A stretch of 41,349 nt of DNA from Thioalkalivibrio sp. (lineage in GTDB: Bacteria > Pseudomonadota > Gammaproteobacteria > Ectothiorhodospirales > Ectothiorhodospiraceae): contig RECA01000111.1 of the NCBI GenBank assembly GCA_007692435.1, positions 1 to 41,349 on the forward strand. Direction: 5' to 3'. Below are positions 10,083 through 20,394 of the stretch, in pieces (within the stretch, counting starts at the first letter, position 1; every line of letters begins with the position of its first letter). A program made the translations under genes and the position numbers. Under the pieces are notes generated by a model that searched no databases, had not been told where the DNA came from, and worked only from the letters and a program-made list of their open reading frames with translations.

Positions 10083-10138
10083 CAGGCTGTGTCGATCAGG
10101 CTGTGTCGATCAGGCTGTGACGATCAGGCTGTGACGAT
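10083..10138. repeat. Four tandem copies of a 14-bp unit
   Basis: CAGGCTGTGTCGAT occurs twice, followed directly by CAGGCTGTGACGAT twice (one base differs, T to A). The array ends 68 bp upstream of the pat start codon. If the promoter called at 10175-10203 is right, the array is inside the untranslated leader of the pat transcript. There are no spacers, so this is not a CRISPR. It may be a slippage-prone minisatellite or a repeated protein or RNA binding element. Confidence 0.85.
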
Positions 10139-10174
10139 CCTGGGCCGGCCGGTGATGGTGCGCTGCAGCATCGA

Positions 10175-10203
10175 AGAGTAGCGACTTCGGCAGCGGGCAT
10201 CAA
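10175..10203 (-). promoter_or_regulatory. Candidate sigma-70 promoter of pat
   Basis: Read on the minus strand: TTGATG, 17 bp, TACTCT. It would start transcription near 10168 and give a leader of about 150 nt carrying the 14-bp repeats. Two direct TCAATAT copies flank the -35 region (10200-10206 and 10212-10218). The call rests on consensus and spacing only. Confidence 0.45.
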
Positions 10204-10545
10204 TATCCGGTTCAATATTTCCTTGCGGAAACCGCACGGCCCACTAGCCGGGGGGAGGGGAGTTTCCATCATCGCCGGGGGATGGCGACGAAGTTCGTGC
10301 GCGAGCTCATGGTGTTCCCGCACCGCCACGGGTTGGGGACCGCTCGCGCGATCTCCCAGGCGCTCGGGGGAGCGGCAGAAGTGATACGCAAACGGAGACT
10401 CCGAGGCAGGCCGCCTCGGGGCAACGCCGGGCGCGGACCGTGGCGATTCCGGAAAACACCAACCGCGGGGCCGGCAGCCGCTCGGTGGGCTGCCGAATTC
10501 GTGGCTCAGTCTGGTTCGTCCGGCGTGCGGCCGCCGAGACACCGC

Positions 10546-11517
10546 TCAGCCCGCGTCGGGACGAGACCCCTCGGCGGCCCGCCAAGCCGTCATCCCCCGG
10601 CGCACGATTCGCAGATCATGGAAGCCGCGAGCATGGAGCAGCTTCGCGGCGGCCCGGGAGCGGCGATCGGTGTGGCACACCAGCACCAGCGGGCGATCGG
10701 TGGGCAGTTCGTGGAGACGGTCTGCGAGTTGATCGAGCGGCAGGTTGAGCGCGCCTTCGAGGTGGCCGAGTTCGCCGGTGAATTCCTGAGGGCTGCGCAC
10801 GTCCAAAACCACGGGCGCGGGGTCTTCTGCGAGCTCTCGTGCGAGCTCCTGCGCCGTCAGCCACTCGGCTGGCACGCGCAGCCGCTTCACCAACCGCGGG
10901 AGAAACGCGACCGCGGCGAGCAGTGCGAGCGCGATCAGCCCGGTCTGGATCGCGGCCTCGCCTCCCGCAATGGCCTGGCGCCCGGCATAGCCGACATAGG
11001 TGTAGGCGAAGGCCCCCGGCGCCATGAATACGAACGTCGCGATGACATAGGCCAGCAGACGGATCCGGGTCAGGCCCAGCGCGTAGTTCAGCAGGTTGTA
11101 GGGGAACAGCGGGACGAGGCGAACGAAGGCGACGAAGCGCCAGCCCTCGGCCTCGACCCCGGTGACCAGATCCTTCAGCCGTCCGCCGAGGCGGCGCGAA
11201 ATCCAGTCGGCTCCGAGGTAACGGGCAACCAGGAAGGCGGCCGTGGCACCCAGCGTCGCGCCGAACAGGTTGATCAGCGTGCCCCAGACCGGCCCGAACA
11301 GCGCGCCACCGGCGAGCGTCATCACCATGCCGGGCAGGAACAGCACCGAGGCCAGCGCGTAGACAATCACGAAGACCAGCGGTGCGGTGATGCCGAAGCC
11401 GGCGATCCAGGCCTCCAGCGCGGCGGGATCCATCTGGTCACGGAATGCGACGGCAACCGCGATCGCGGCCAGCAGTGCAGAGGCCAGGGCGATCCGGAAC
11501 CAGGGCCAGGACTTCAT
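10546..11517 (-). CDS. TVP38/TMEM64 (DedA-like) membrane protein fused to a rhodanese domain
   Basis: 323-aa fusion protein. Residues 1 to about 215 form a polytopic SNARE-associated/VTT domain, with the typical central segment GGALFGPVWGTLINLFGATLGA and the re-entrant-like RLVPLFPYNLLNYALGLT. From about 225 to the end there is a rhodanese fold (VLDVRSPQEF, HLEGALNLP) with active-site Cys281 in LVLVCHTDRRSR. TVP38/DedA proteins are linked to lipid scrambling or transport and membrane homeostasis. Rhodanese domains handle sulfane sulfur or related thiol chemistry. The combination suggests a membrane-tethered sulfur or redox step, which is inference. The start MKSWPWF overlaps the stop of the upstream hydroxylase gene as ATGA, so the two are translationally coupled. 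The longer frame in the ORF track (632 aa) is not real upstream of this ATG. Confidence 0.85.
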   Translation of the reverse strand: MKSWPWFRIALASALLAAIAVAVAFRDQMDPAALEAWIAGFGITAPLVFVIVYALASVLFLPGMVMTLAGGALFGPVWGTLINLFGATLGATAAFLVARYLGADWISRRLGGRLKDLVTGVEAEGWRFVAFVRLVPLFPYNLLNYALGLTRIRLLAYVIATFVFMAPGAFAYTYVGYAGRQAIAGGEAAIQTGLIALALLAAVAFLPRLVKRLRVPAEWLTAQELARELAEDPAPVVLDVRSPQEFTGELGHLEGALNLPLDQLADRLHELPTDRPLVLVCHTDRRSRAAAKLLHARGFHDLRIVRRGMTAWRAAEGSRPDAG

Positions 11518-12413
11518 CGTGCGGCCTCGGGCTTCGTGCCAACACTTTCCGCAGCGCGCGGCCAATCCGCGACCTCGCCTTCCGGCCGGCGGTTGATCGG
11601 GTAGCTGTCGGCCGGGCCGACGAAGGGCTGGACCAGCATCTTGTCGAGGCGTTCCCATGCGGGCTCCCGGAACAGGTTGATGCCGATGGTCATGCCCTCG
11701 TGGCCGTCCTGCGGCTGCGCGCGATAGGTGCCGAGCAGCCGGTCCCAGAGCGACAGGTTGAAGCCGAAGTTGGAGTTGGTCTCGTGCGGATACCAGGAGT
11801 GGTGGACCCGGTGGAAGTCCGGGGTCACGATGAACCACCGCAGCACGCGGTCGATGGCGGTGGGGATGCGCACGTTCGAGTGGTTGAACAGCGCCAGCGA
11901 ACTCAGGATGACCTCGAAGATCAGCACCGCGACCGCCGGTGCGCCGATCATCACGATCACGCCGGCCTTGATCACAAAGGAGAGCAGGATCTCGATCGGG
12001 TGGAAGCGCAGGCCCGTGGTCAGATCGAAATCGAGGTCGGCATGGTGCATGCGGTGCAGACGCCACAGCGCCGGCACCGCGTGGAACATCACGTGCTGCG
12101 CCCAGATCGCGAAGTCGAGGACCACCAGCGCGATCAGCACGGTGAGCCAGAAGGGCAGGTCGAGCACCTGCAGCAGGCCCCAGCCCTGGCTTTCGACGAA
12201 GAAGGCCAGGCCGACCGCGCCGGCCGGGAAGATCACGCGCGTGAGGAGCGTGCCGGTGATCACCACGCCCCAGTTGTTGATCCAGCGATAGGACTTGCCG
12301 ATGGTCAGGGCCCGGCGCGGCGCGAGGAACTCCCAGGTCGCCATGATCGCGATCACTCCGAACAGGAAGCCCAGTCGCACCACCGGCTCCTGCTCCAGAA
12401 ACCATTCCATCAT
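11514..12413 (-). CDS. Fatty acid hydroxylase/sterol desaturase family protein
   Basis: 299-aa integral membrane di-iron oxygenase of the fatty acid hydroxylase superfamily. The histidine clusters that bind the two irons are visible: HVMFH, HRMHH and HRVHH, with further histidines in FNHSN and HETNSN. Hydrophobic segments occupy the N-terminal 100 residues and about 145-175. The substrate is not evident; bacterial relatives hydroxylate or desaturate acyl chains, hopanoids, sterols or carotenoids. The start has two adjacent ATGs (12413 and 12410) behind GGGAGA; the second has the better SD distance. It shares a 4-bp ATGA overlap with the TVP38-rhodanese gene, so they form a two-gene operon. 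The candidate promoter is the TTGACG/TACTTT pair upstream. The region before it contains a broken metZ-like end, so this operon may have been placed here by rearrangement. Confidence 0.88.
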   Translation of the reverse strand: MMEWFLEQEPVVRLGFLFGVIAIMATWEFLAPRRALTIGKSYRWINNWGVVITGTLLTRVIFPAGAVGLAFFVESQGWGLLQVLDLPFWLTVLIALVVLDFAIWAQHVMFHAVPALWRLHRMHHADLDFDLTTGLRFHPIEILLSFVIKAGVIVMIGAPAVAVLIFEVILSSLALFNHSNVRIPTAIDRVLRWFIVTPDFHRVHHSWYPHETNSNFGFNLSLWDRLLGTYRAQPQDGHEGMTIGINLFREPAWERLDKMLVQPFVGPADSYPINRRPEGEVADWPRAAESVGTKPEAAR

Positions 12414-12462
12414 TGCTCTCCCTGTGGCTCCACAGAACCGCCATTACTCAAAAGATTGTTTG

Positions 12463-12492
12463 AAAGTAACCGTAAACACGGAGGTCCGTCAA
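12463..12492 (-). promoter_or_regulatory. Candidate promoter of the hydroxylase-TVP38 operon
   Basis: Minus strand: TTGACG, 18 bp, TACTTT, about 50 bp upstream of the ATG. The stretch GTTTACGGTTACTTTCAAAC around the -10 box is weakly dyad-symmetric (GTTT...AAAC). The consensus match is modest at -10. Confidence 0.4.
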
Positions 12493-12495
12493 GGG

Positions 12496-12591
12496 GGTGA
12501 GCGCGGTGGCATCAGCGGGTCGATGATCCGGCTTTCGGTGGGTCTGGAGGACGCGCAGGATCTGATCGCGGATCTGGAGCAGGCGCTCGGT
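12496..12591 (+). pseudogene. 3' relic of a Cys/Met-metabolism PLP enzyme (MetZ/MetB type)
   Basis: In one plus-strand frame this stretch reads GERGGISGSMIRLSVGLEDAQ followed by DLIADLEQALG. This is the highly characteristic C-terminal end of O-succinylhomoserine sulfhydrylase, cystathionine gamma-synthase and their relatives (IRxSVGLED...DLIxDLxQAL). No other part of the roughly 390-aa enzyme is present: upstream is the hydroxylase gene on the other strand, and downstream the frame drifts into unrelated residues without the usual stop. It is therefore a truncated remnant, most likely left by a deletion or insertion whose breakpoint is near 12490. Confidence 0.7.
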
Positions 12592-12658
12592 TGCGCCTTC
12601 GGGTGCTGCCGATCGGCCGCAACGAGCCTCACCCGTGAGAGCGGGGCCCCCGGGTTCC

Positions 12659-12790
12659 TGCGACTGGGAACTGTGCAGCGCCCGGCGTGCCGCAGGTGGC
12701 AAAGCCCCCACGGGCCTTCACGACCAGCACGTTGCGGAGGATCTGCGCGGCTTCATCATCGCCGAGGAGATCCGGCTGCTGGAGAACTAG
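12659..12790 (+). other. Unrecognised open end of a possible former gene
   Basis: A plus-strand frame ends in TGLHDQHVAEDLRGFIIAEE, then IRLLEN and TAG (12788-12790). The residues look protein-like (amphipathic, charged) rather than like GC-rich shadow, but there is no start codon with an SD and I do not recognise the family. It lies 70 bp after the metZ-like relic and could belong to the same decayed block. Confidence 0.2.
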
Positions 12791-12905
12791 GACGCGGCTC
12801 TGCGCGCCGGTGTCAGCAGCGCCGGCGCGCAATTGAAGGTCAGCGGGCAGGGACATTCCCCGTCGTGGCAGACGATCTCCCGTTTATGCCAGCATCGGGA
12901 GCGCC

Positions 12906-12992
12906 GCGCCGCCTGTGGTCGTAGAGGTCGGTTGCCGCCGCGAGATACAGCGAGCCCTCCAGCGCCCACACCGATCTCCTGGCGGCAATCCG
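12906..12992 (-). pseudogene. Possible IS3-family transposase scrap
   Basis: The minus-strand frame contains ALEGSLYLAAATDLYDH, preceded by an IAARR stretch. It resembles the DDE core of IS3-type OrfB (EGxLYLAxxxDLxSRxxxG), where the Asp is the first catalytic residue. Similarity is confined to about 20 residues and the frame is not continued by the expected next motifs. If real, it is a heavily decayed fragment. No terminal inverted repeats were found. Confidence 0.3.
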
Positions 12993-13161
12993 TTGCGTGG
13001 AGGGCGAGGTCCGGCTGGCATCCCGTCGTGGGGGGGGCGGAATGCGTTGGGGTGGCGGGCTTGGGCCGGCGGCCACCCCGGCGGGCCCCCTGCTCATTTC
13101 TTCGCTGGGGCCACCGCGTTTCTGCCGTCTTCGGGTGGTGGGGTTCCTGGATGGGTAAATG

Positions 13162-13183
13162 AAAAAGGCACCCGCAGGTGCCT
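13162..13183 (-). terminator. Intrinsic terminator of tRNA-Ala
   Basis: On the minus strand AGGCACC-TGC-GGGTGCCT is followed by TTTTT. It has a perfect 7-bp stem, a short loop and a T-run, and lies 17 bp past the tRNA 3' end. Confidence 0.85.
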
Positions 13184-13199
13184 GTTTTCGTTGAAGCCT

Positions 13200-13275
<76 letters not shown>

Positions 13276-13284
13276 AATCCGCCT

Positions 13285-13314
13285 ATGATAGCAGTGGCGG
13301 GCGAGCAGTGGGAA
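13285..13314 (-). promoter_or_regulatory. Candidate promoter of tRNA-Ala
   Basis: Minus strand: TTCCCA, 18 bp, TATCAT. The start point would fall a few bases before the mature tRNA 5' end at 13275. The position supports the call more than the -35 match does. Confidence 0.5.
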
Positions 13315-13353
13315 GGGTCGGCGCGCACCGTTCCCACGATTGCCTGCGGCCGG

Positions 13354-15570
<2,217 letters not shown>

Positions 15571-15677
15571 ACTGATATCGCTCACCTGGATTCCCGCCCC
15601 GACGATACCGACATACGCCACAACCGGTCCAGTTTGGCGCGGACTACGGACAACTGAATGGACGGAAGGATTATCGC

Positions 15678-16943
15678 ATGAATCCGCAACCTCAACGCTT
15701 CGTCAGCCGCCTGACCCGGGAGACCCTTGCGCTGATCCTCGCAGGCGGCCGTGGCTCGAGGCTCAAGCATCTCACCCTCTGGCGTGCCAAACCGGCGGTT
15801 CCGTTCGGCGGGAAGTTCCGGATCATCGACTTTCCGCTGTCCAACTGCATCAACTCCGGCATCCGGCGGGTCGGGGTGCTGACCCAGTACAAGGCGCACT
15901 CCCTGATCCAGCACGTGCAGCGCGGCTGGAGCTTCCTGCGCGGCGAATTCGGGGAGTTCATCGAACTGCTGCCGGCACAGCAGCGGATCGAGACCTCCTG
16001 GTATGCGGGAACCGCGGACGCGGTGTACCAGAACATCGACATCATCCGCCAGCACGCACCCGAATATGTGCTGATCCTGGCCGGCGACCACATCTACAAG
16101 ATGGACTACGGGCAGATGATCGCCTACCACGTGGAGAGTGGCGCCGACATGACGGTGGGCTGCCTGCAGGTCGACAGAGCCAGCGCGCGCGCGTTCGGGG
16201 TGATGGGCGTGGACGGGAAGGGCCGGGTCAACGCCTTCCTGGAAAAGCCCGAGGATCCTCCCGAGATGCCCGGTCACCCGAACACCGCGCTCGCGTCCAT
16301 GGGCATCTACGTCTTCAATACCGGCTTCCTGTTCGAGCGCCTGATCCGGGACGCGGACGACAGCCGCTCGAATCACGACTTCGGCACGGACATCATCCCA
16401 AGCATCATCGACCGGTACCGGGTGATGGCCTACCCCTTCCGCGACGAGCGGGAGGGCGTGCAGGCCTACTGGCGCGACGTCGGGACCGTGGACTCCTACT
16501 GGCAGGCAAACCTGGAACTGATCGGCGTGACGCCGGAGCTGAACCTCTACGACAGCGAGTGGCCGATCTGGACCTACCAGGAGCAGTGGCCACCGGCGAA
16601 ATTCGTGTTCGACGACGATGATCGCCGCGGCATGGCAATCGATTCGATGGTCTCGGGCGGCTGCATCATTTCAGGCAGTACCGTGCGCCACTCGCTGCTG
16701 TTCTCCGATGTCCAGGTGAACGCCGGCTCGCGCGTGCACGACTCGGTGATCCTGCCCAGCGTGACCGTTGGCGAGAACTGCGAGATCCGTCGCTGCGTGA
16801 TCGACCGGGGTTGCGAGATCCCGGACGGCATGCGCATCGGCGTGGACGAAGAGGAAGACGCACGGCACTTCTTCATCTCCCCCGGCGGTGTCCGGGTGGT
16901 CACGCCGGAGATGCTCGGACAGCTTTCGCGTTATGTCCGCTGA
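15678..16943 (+). CDS. glgC: Glucose-1-phosphate adenylyltransferase
   Basis: 421-aa ADP-glucose pyrophosphorylase, the committed step of bacterial glycogen synthesis (ATP + glucose-1-phosphate to ADP-glucose + PPi). The nucleotidyltransferase signature [17 protein letters not shown] lies near residues 17-33. [12 protein letters not shown] and the metal/sugar-binding [11 protein letters not shown] follow. The second half is a left-handed beta-helix ([19 protein letters not shown]) that carries the allosteric function in the family. Length matches E. coli GlgC (431). The ATG at 15678 has GGAAGGA about eight bases upstream. The last 11 bp overlap the start of the GH57 gene, so translation is probably coupled. 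No glgA is present nearby, so the ADP-glucose user must be encoded elsewhere. Confidence 0.97.
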   Translation: MNPQPQRFVSRLTRETLALILAGGRGSRLKHLTLWRAKPAVPFGGKFRIIDFPLSNCINSGIRRVGVLTQYKAHSLIQHVQRGWSFLRGEFGEFIELLPAQQRIETSWYAGTADAVYQNIDIIRQHAPEYVLILAGDHIYKMDYGQMIAYHVESGADMTVGCLQVDRASARAFGVMGVDGKGRVNAFLEKPEDPPEMPGHPNTALASMGIYVFNTGFLFERLIRDADDSRSNHDFGTDIIPSIIDRYRVMAYPFRDEREGVQAYWRDVGTVDSYWQANLELIGVTPELNLYDSEWPIWTYQEQWPPAKFVFDDDDRRGMAIDSMVSGGCIISGSTVRHSLLFSDVQVNAGSRVHDSVILPSVTVGENCEIRRCVIDRGCEIPDGMRIGVDEEEDARHFFISPGGVRVVTPEMLGQLSRYVR

Positions 16944-18678
16944 CCGGGCGGAGGGCGGCCTCGACGCGGCTCCGCTCGACGTCGTGCTGTGCTGGCACAT
17001 GCACCAGCCGCAGTACTTCGAGCACGGGCAGGGCCACTACGCGTTGCCCTGGACCTACCTGCACGCGCTGAAGGACTACTCGGACATGGCCGCGCATCTC
17101 GAGGCCGTCCCCGAGGCCCGGGCCGTGATCAACTTCGCGCCGATCCTGCTCGAGCAGATCGCGGACTACGCACGGCACGTCGCGGGCCATCTCGAGCACG
17201 GGCACCCGATCCCGGACCCGACCCTGGGGCTCCTGACCGCGAAGTCCGTGCCCGAGGACGCCGAGGCCCGCGCCGAGATCATCCGTGCCTGCCTGCGTGC
17301 GCACGAGCCGCGGATGATCGAGCCCTTTCCGCTGTTCCGGAGCCTGGCCGGGATCGCCCGGAAGGCACAGGAGGCCCCGGCCCTGCTGCGCCACCTGGCG
17401 CCGTCCTTTTTTCTCGACCTCGCGACCTGCTACCACCTGGCTTGGCTCGGGGCCACCGTGCGCCGCGACAACCCCGAGGTGCAGCGCTGGCTGGCGGAGG
17501 AGGACGGCTATGACGCCGGCACCCGGCGGCAGCTGCTGGAGCTGATCGGCTACGTGCTCGCGGACATCATTCCGCGCTACCGCGAACTGGCCGAATCGGG
17601 ACAGGTGGAGCTCTCGTTCACGCCCCATTCCCACCCGATCATGCCGTTGCTGCTGGACATCGGGTCCGCCCGGGAAGCAATGCCGGACGTGGTGCTCCCG
17701 GCGCATACCACCTACCCGGATGGGGAGGCACGGGTGCGCTGGCACATCGAACGGGGCCTGGAGGTCTTCGAGCAGCACTTCGGCTTTCGCCCGCAGGGCT
17801 GCTGGCCGTCCGAGGGCGCGGTGAGTACCGCCACGCTGCGGCTCCTGGACGAGTACGGCATCCGCTGGGCGGCCAGCGGCCAGACGGTGCTCGCAAACAG
17901 CCTCGCGGCCGCGCCCGACGTGGAGGCCACGCCCGACGCGGAAAGGGCGCCCCGGGACGGCTGGCTGCACCAGCCCTACCGGCTCGCGGGCACGCGCCTG
18001 CTCGCCTTCTTCCGCGACGACGGCCTCTCCGACGCGATCGGGTTCCGCTACGCGGACTGGCATGCCCGCGACGCGGTCGGTGACTTCGTGCATCACCTCG
18101 AGAACATCGTGGACGCGCCGCCGCCCGGCGGCGTGGTGTCGGTGATCCTCGATGGCGAGAACGCGTGGGAGTACTATCCGGAAAACGGCCTCCACTTCCT
18201 GCACGACCTGTATCGGCGCCTGGCCGGGCACCCGCACATCCGGCTTCGAACCTTCGCGGACGTCTGCGCGCGTCCCACCGGCGGCGTGGCCGAACTGCCG
18301 GCGCTGGTGGCCGGCAGCTGGGTCTACGGCACCTTTTCCACCTGGATCGGCGACCCGGACAAGAACGCCGGCTGGGACCGCCTGATCGAGGCGAAGCAGG
18401 CGGTGGACATCGCGCTGAAACAGCACCCGGAGCTGGACCACGAGGCCGTGATCGAACAGCTGGCGACCTGCGAGGGCTCGGACTGGTGCTGGTGGTTTGG
18501 CGGCTACAATCCGGCTGGGTCGGTGAGCGACTTCGAGATCCTGTACCGCCGGCATCTGGCGGTGCTGTACCAGCGCGCCGGGCTTCCGGTCCCGGAATCC
18601 CTGTCGCTGGTGCTATCCAGCGGTGGCGGTGAGCAGGCAGCCGGCGGTACGATGCGCCGGGGCCAGGCGCACTCATGA
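16933..18678 (+). CDS. Glycoside hydrolase family 57 protein
   Basis: 581-aa cytoplasmic enzyme (no signal peptide) of family GH57, which includes alpha-amylases, amylopullulanases, 4-alpha-glucanotransferases and branching enzymes. Conserved regions in order: CWHMHQPQY at the N-terminus; [11 protein letters not shown]; the nucleophile region [10 protein letters not shown] near residue 290; the acid/base region [12 protein letters not shown] near 360; and [15 protein letters not shown] near 405. The ATG at 16933 lies inside the end of glgC (11-bp overlap), and its stop overlaps the malQ start as ATGA, so the three form one translationally linked unit. By context it acts on glycogen or maltodextrins, perhaps trimming chains between GlgB and MalQ. 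The exact specificity cannot be read from the motifs. Confidence 0.9.
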   Translation: MSADRAEGGLDAAPLDVVLCWHMHQPQYFEHGQGHYALPWTYLHALKDYSDMAAHLEAVPEARAVINFAPILLEQIADYARHVAGHLEHGHPIPDPTLGLLTAKSVPEDAEARAEIIRACLRAHEPRMIEPFPLFRSLAGIARKAQEAPALLRHLAPSFFLDLATCYHLAWLGATVRRDNPEVQRWLAEEDGYDAGTRRQLLELIGYVLADIIPRYRELAESGQVELSFTPHSHPIMPLLLDIGSAREAMPDVVLPAHTTYPDGEARVRWHIERGLEVFEQHFGFRPQGCWPSEGAVSTATLRLLDEYGIRWAASGQTVLANSLAAAPDVEATPDAERAPRDGWLHQPYRLAGTRLLAFFRDDGLSDAIGFRYADWHARDAVGDFVHHLENIVDAPPPGGVVSVILDGENAWEYYPENGLHFLHDLYRRLAGHPHIRLRTFADVCARPTGGVAELPALVAGSWVYGTFSTWIGDPDKNAGWDRLIEAKQAVDIALKQHPELDHEAVIEQLATCEGSDWCWWFGGYNPAGSVSDFEILYRRHLAVLYQRAGLPVPESLSLVLSSGGGEQAAGGTMRRGQAHS

Positions 18679-20150
18679 CCGCGAACCGGCCCGCAAATCC
18701 GCTGCTCGAAAAGCGCCGGTCCGGGATCATCCTGCACCCCACCTCGCTGCCGGGCCCGGGTCCGGTCGGCCGGATCGGGACCGAGGCGCTGCGGTTTCTG
18801 GACTGGCTCGAGGAGGCCGGCGTCAGCCTCTGGCAGGTGCTGCCGCTCAACCCGCCGCAGGCGGACGGTTCGCCCTACGCGTGCATCTCCGCCTTTGCCG
18901 GCGACACCCGCCTGATCGACCCCGGGGAAATGGCTCGCGACGGGTGGCTCCCCGCCAGCGCCGCCGGAATGCCGACCGCGGACGCCCTGTTCGAGGCGCG
19001 TCAGGCGCTCGAATCGGCGGGCGGCTCCGGGTGGGAGGAGTACCTGGCCTTTGTCGAGGCGCAGAGCGACTGGCTCGAGGACTTCGCGCTGTTCGTGGTG
19101 ATCAAGCAGCTGCAGGGGAACCGCCCGTGGTGGAACTGGCCCGCGCCGCTGCTGCACCGCGAGCGCAGCCGCATGGTGCAGCTGCGCGCCGAGGCCGCGG
19201 AGGCGCTGGACGCGGTCCGCTTCGCGCAGTTCGTGTTCTTCCGGCAGTGGACCCGGCTGCGGCGTGAGGCGAACAGCCGCGACATCCTTCTGCTCGGGGA
19301 CATGCCGATCTTCGTGGCACACGATTCCGCGGACGTCTGGGCGAGCCCGGAGAACTTCGATCTCGACGGGGAAGGTCAGCCGAGGACCGTCGCCGGCGTG
19401 CCGCCCGACTATTTCTCCGAGACCGGGCAGCGCTGGGGCAATCCCCACTATCGCTGGGACTCCATGGCGGAGACCGGCTACGCGTGGTGGATGCGACGGG
19501 TCGAGTGGGCGCTGGAGGAACTGGATGCGCTGCGAATCGATCACTTCCGCGGATTCGAGGCCTACTGGTCGATCCCGGCAGACGAGCCGACCGCGATCGG
19601 CGGTGAATGGAAGCAGGGTCCGGGCGCGGACTTCTTCGACGCCCTGCTGGAGCGCTTCGGCGAGCTGCCGCTGCTGGCCGAGGACCTCGGCGTGATCACG
19701 CAGGAGGTGACCGCCCTGCGCGAGCGCTTCGGTCTGCCGGGAATGAAGATCCTGCAGTTCGCCTTCGACGGAGGCGAGGACAACCCCTACCTTCCCCGGA
19801 ATCACGAGGAGCGCGGGGTCGTCTATACCGGCACCCACGACAACGACACGACGCTGGGCTGGTTCGAGTCGTTGTCTCCGGACGATCGTCAAGCGGTACT
19901 CGGGAGACTCGGGGAGCCCGACGGCGAAATGCCCTGGCCGCTGATCCGTGCGGCCCTGGAATCACCGGCACGCGTGGCCGTGATCCCCATGCAGGACGCG
20001 CTGGCCCTCGACGGCAGGCACCGCATGAACAAGCCGGGGACGACCGAGGGCAACTGGGGCTGGCGCTTCGACTGGCGGGACATCCCGCCCGGGCGTGCCG
20101 AGCAGTTGCGGCAGATGAACGAGGACGCCGATCGCATCCCCGACCGCTAG
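18675..20150 (+). CDS. malQ: 4-alpha-glucanotransferase (amylomaltase)
   Basis: 491-aa GH77 enzyme that transfers alpha-1,4-glucan segments between maltodextrins in the cytoplasm. The opening RRSGIILHPTSLPGPGPVGRI and the substrate-loop signature LPLNPPQADGSPYACISAFAG are typical. The catalytic residues fall at family positions: the nucleophile Asp near 287 in LRIDHFRGFEAYW, the acid Glu near 335 in LAEDLGVIT, and the third Asp near 388 in YTGTHDNDTTLGW. The length is that of the short bacterial form. The start ATG overlaps the GH57 stop (ATGA). The gene ends within a perfect 18-bp palindrome shared with the stop of the convergent small membrane protein. Confidence 0.95.
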   Translation: MTANRPANPLLEKRRSGIILHPTSLPGPGPVGRIGTEALRFLDWLEEAGVSLWQVLPLNPPQADGSPYACISAFAGDTRLIDPGEMARDGWLPASAAGMPTADALFEARQALESAGGSGWEEYLAFVEAQSDWLEDFALFVVIKQLQGNRPWWNWPAPLLHRERSRMVQLRAEAAEALDAVRFAQFVFFRQWTRLRREANSRDILLLGDMPIFVAHDSADVWASPENFDLDGEGQPRTVAGVPPDYFSETGQRWGNPHYRWDSMAETGYAWWMRRVEWALEELDALRIDHFRGFEAYWSIPADEPTAIGGEWKQGPGADFFDALLERFGELPLLAEDLGVITQEVTALRERFGLPGMKILQFAFDGGEDNPYLPRNHEERGVVYTGTHDNDTTLGWFESLSPDDRQAVLGRLGEPDGEMPWPLIRAALESPARVAVIPMQDALALDGRHRMNKPGTTEGNWGWRFDWRDIPPGRAEQLRQMNEDADRIPDR

Positions 20151-20161
20151 CGCGCTAGCGG
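20144..20161. repeat. Perfect 18-bp palindrome holding two convergent stop codons
   Basis: CCGCTAGCGCGCTAGCGG is fully self-complementary. The TAG of malQ (20148-20150) and the TAG of the minus-strand small protein (20155-20157) lie symmetrically in the two arms, both after an Arg codon CGC. The RNA could form a 9-bp stem with no T-run, so its value as a terminator is uncertain. Confidence 0.7.
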
Positions 20162-20337
20162 CCTGAACGTGGCCCGAAGATCAGCCAGAGGATGAAGCCG
20201 AGGAGAGGGAGCAGCACCAGGACCACGATCCAGACCACCTTGGCGCCCGTGGAGGCGCTGCTCTGCACGGTGCTGACGATCGCCCAGATCACCAGGACGA
20301 GCAGCACGAGACCGAGAAGGCCGGAGATTTCAATCAT
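20155..20337 (-). CDS. Small PLDc_N-type membrane protein
   Basis: 60-aa protein made of two hydrophobic helices: LLGLVLLVLVIWAIVSTV, then TGAKVVWIVVLVLLPLLG followed by FILWLIFGPR. This is the pattern of the phospholipase-D nuclease N-terminal domain, normally the first two membrane helices of cardiolipin synthase (the WxxxVLLxPxxGxxLWxxFG signature). Stand-alone copies are common in bacteria and have no assigned role. AGAGGA precedes the ATG by about nine bases. It is convergent with malQ, four base pairs away. Confidence 0.8.
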   Translation of the reverse strand: MIEISGLLGLVLLVLVIWAIVSTVQSSASTGAKVVWIVVLVLLPLLGFILWLIFGPRSGR

Positions 20338-20394
20338 CGCGAGGGATCCTCTGGCTCGGTCGCGGCCTGCGGGAGCCGCGGGTGTGTGTGCATT

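Larger units (their letters stand above)
10016..10545. other. Intergenic region between pat and the TVP38-rhodanese gene
   Basis: 530 bp without a convincing gene. It holds the 14-bp repeat array, the pat promoter candidate and a GC-rich stretch. A plus-strand frame from 10282 (MATKFVRELMVFPHRHG...) runs open into the next gene's antisense strand. I do not recognise its first 40 residues and treat it as chance. An 8-bp inverted repeat CCGCCGAG/CTCGGCGG (10531-10538 and 10570-10577) straddles the stop codon of the upstream gene, without a T-run. Confidence 0.5.
12414..13199. other. Gene-poor region with relics, before tRNA-Ala
   Basis: About 785 bp without an intact gene. In order it holds the hydroxylase promoter, the metZ-like 3' relic, an unrecognised open frame, a possible IS3 scrap, a GC-rich stretch (13000-13140) where I see nothing, and the tRNA-Ala terminator. 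A 60-aa minus-strand ORF (12787-12969, with a Cys-rich CHDGECPCP) overlaps the IS-like scrap in another frame and is not supported. Confidence 0.6.

Noticed and set aside
10083-10138. CRISPR array
   Set aside because: The units are 14 bp and directly adjacent, with no spacers and no cas genes.
10282-10545. Plus-strand protein starting MATKFVRELMVFPHRHG
   Set aside because: No family is recognised, no clear SD, and the frame continues as the antisense of the TVP38-rhodanese gene.
12787-12969. 60-aa Cys-containing minus-strand ORF
   Set aside because: Overlaps the possible IS scrap in another frame; no start signal and no family.
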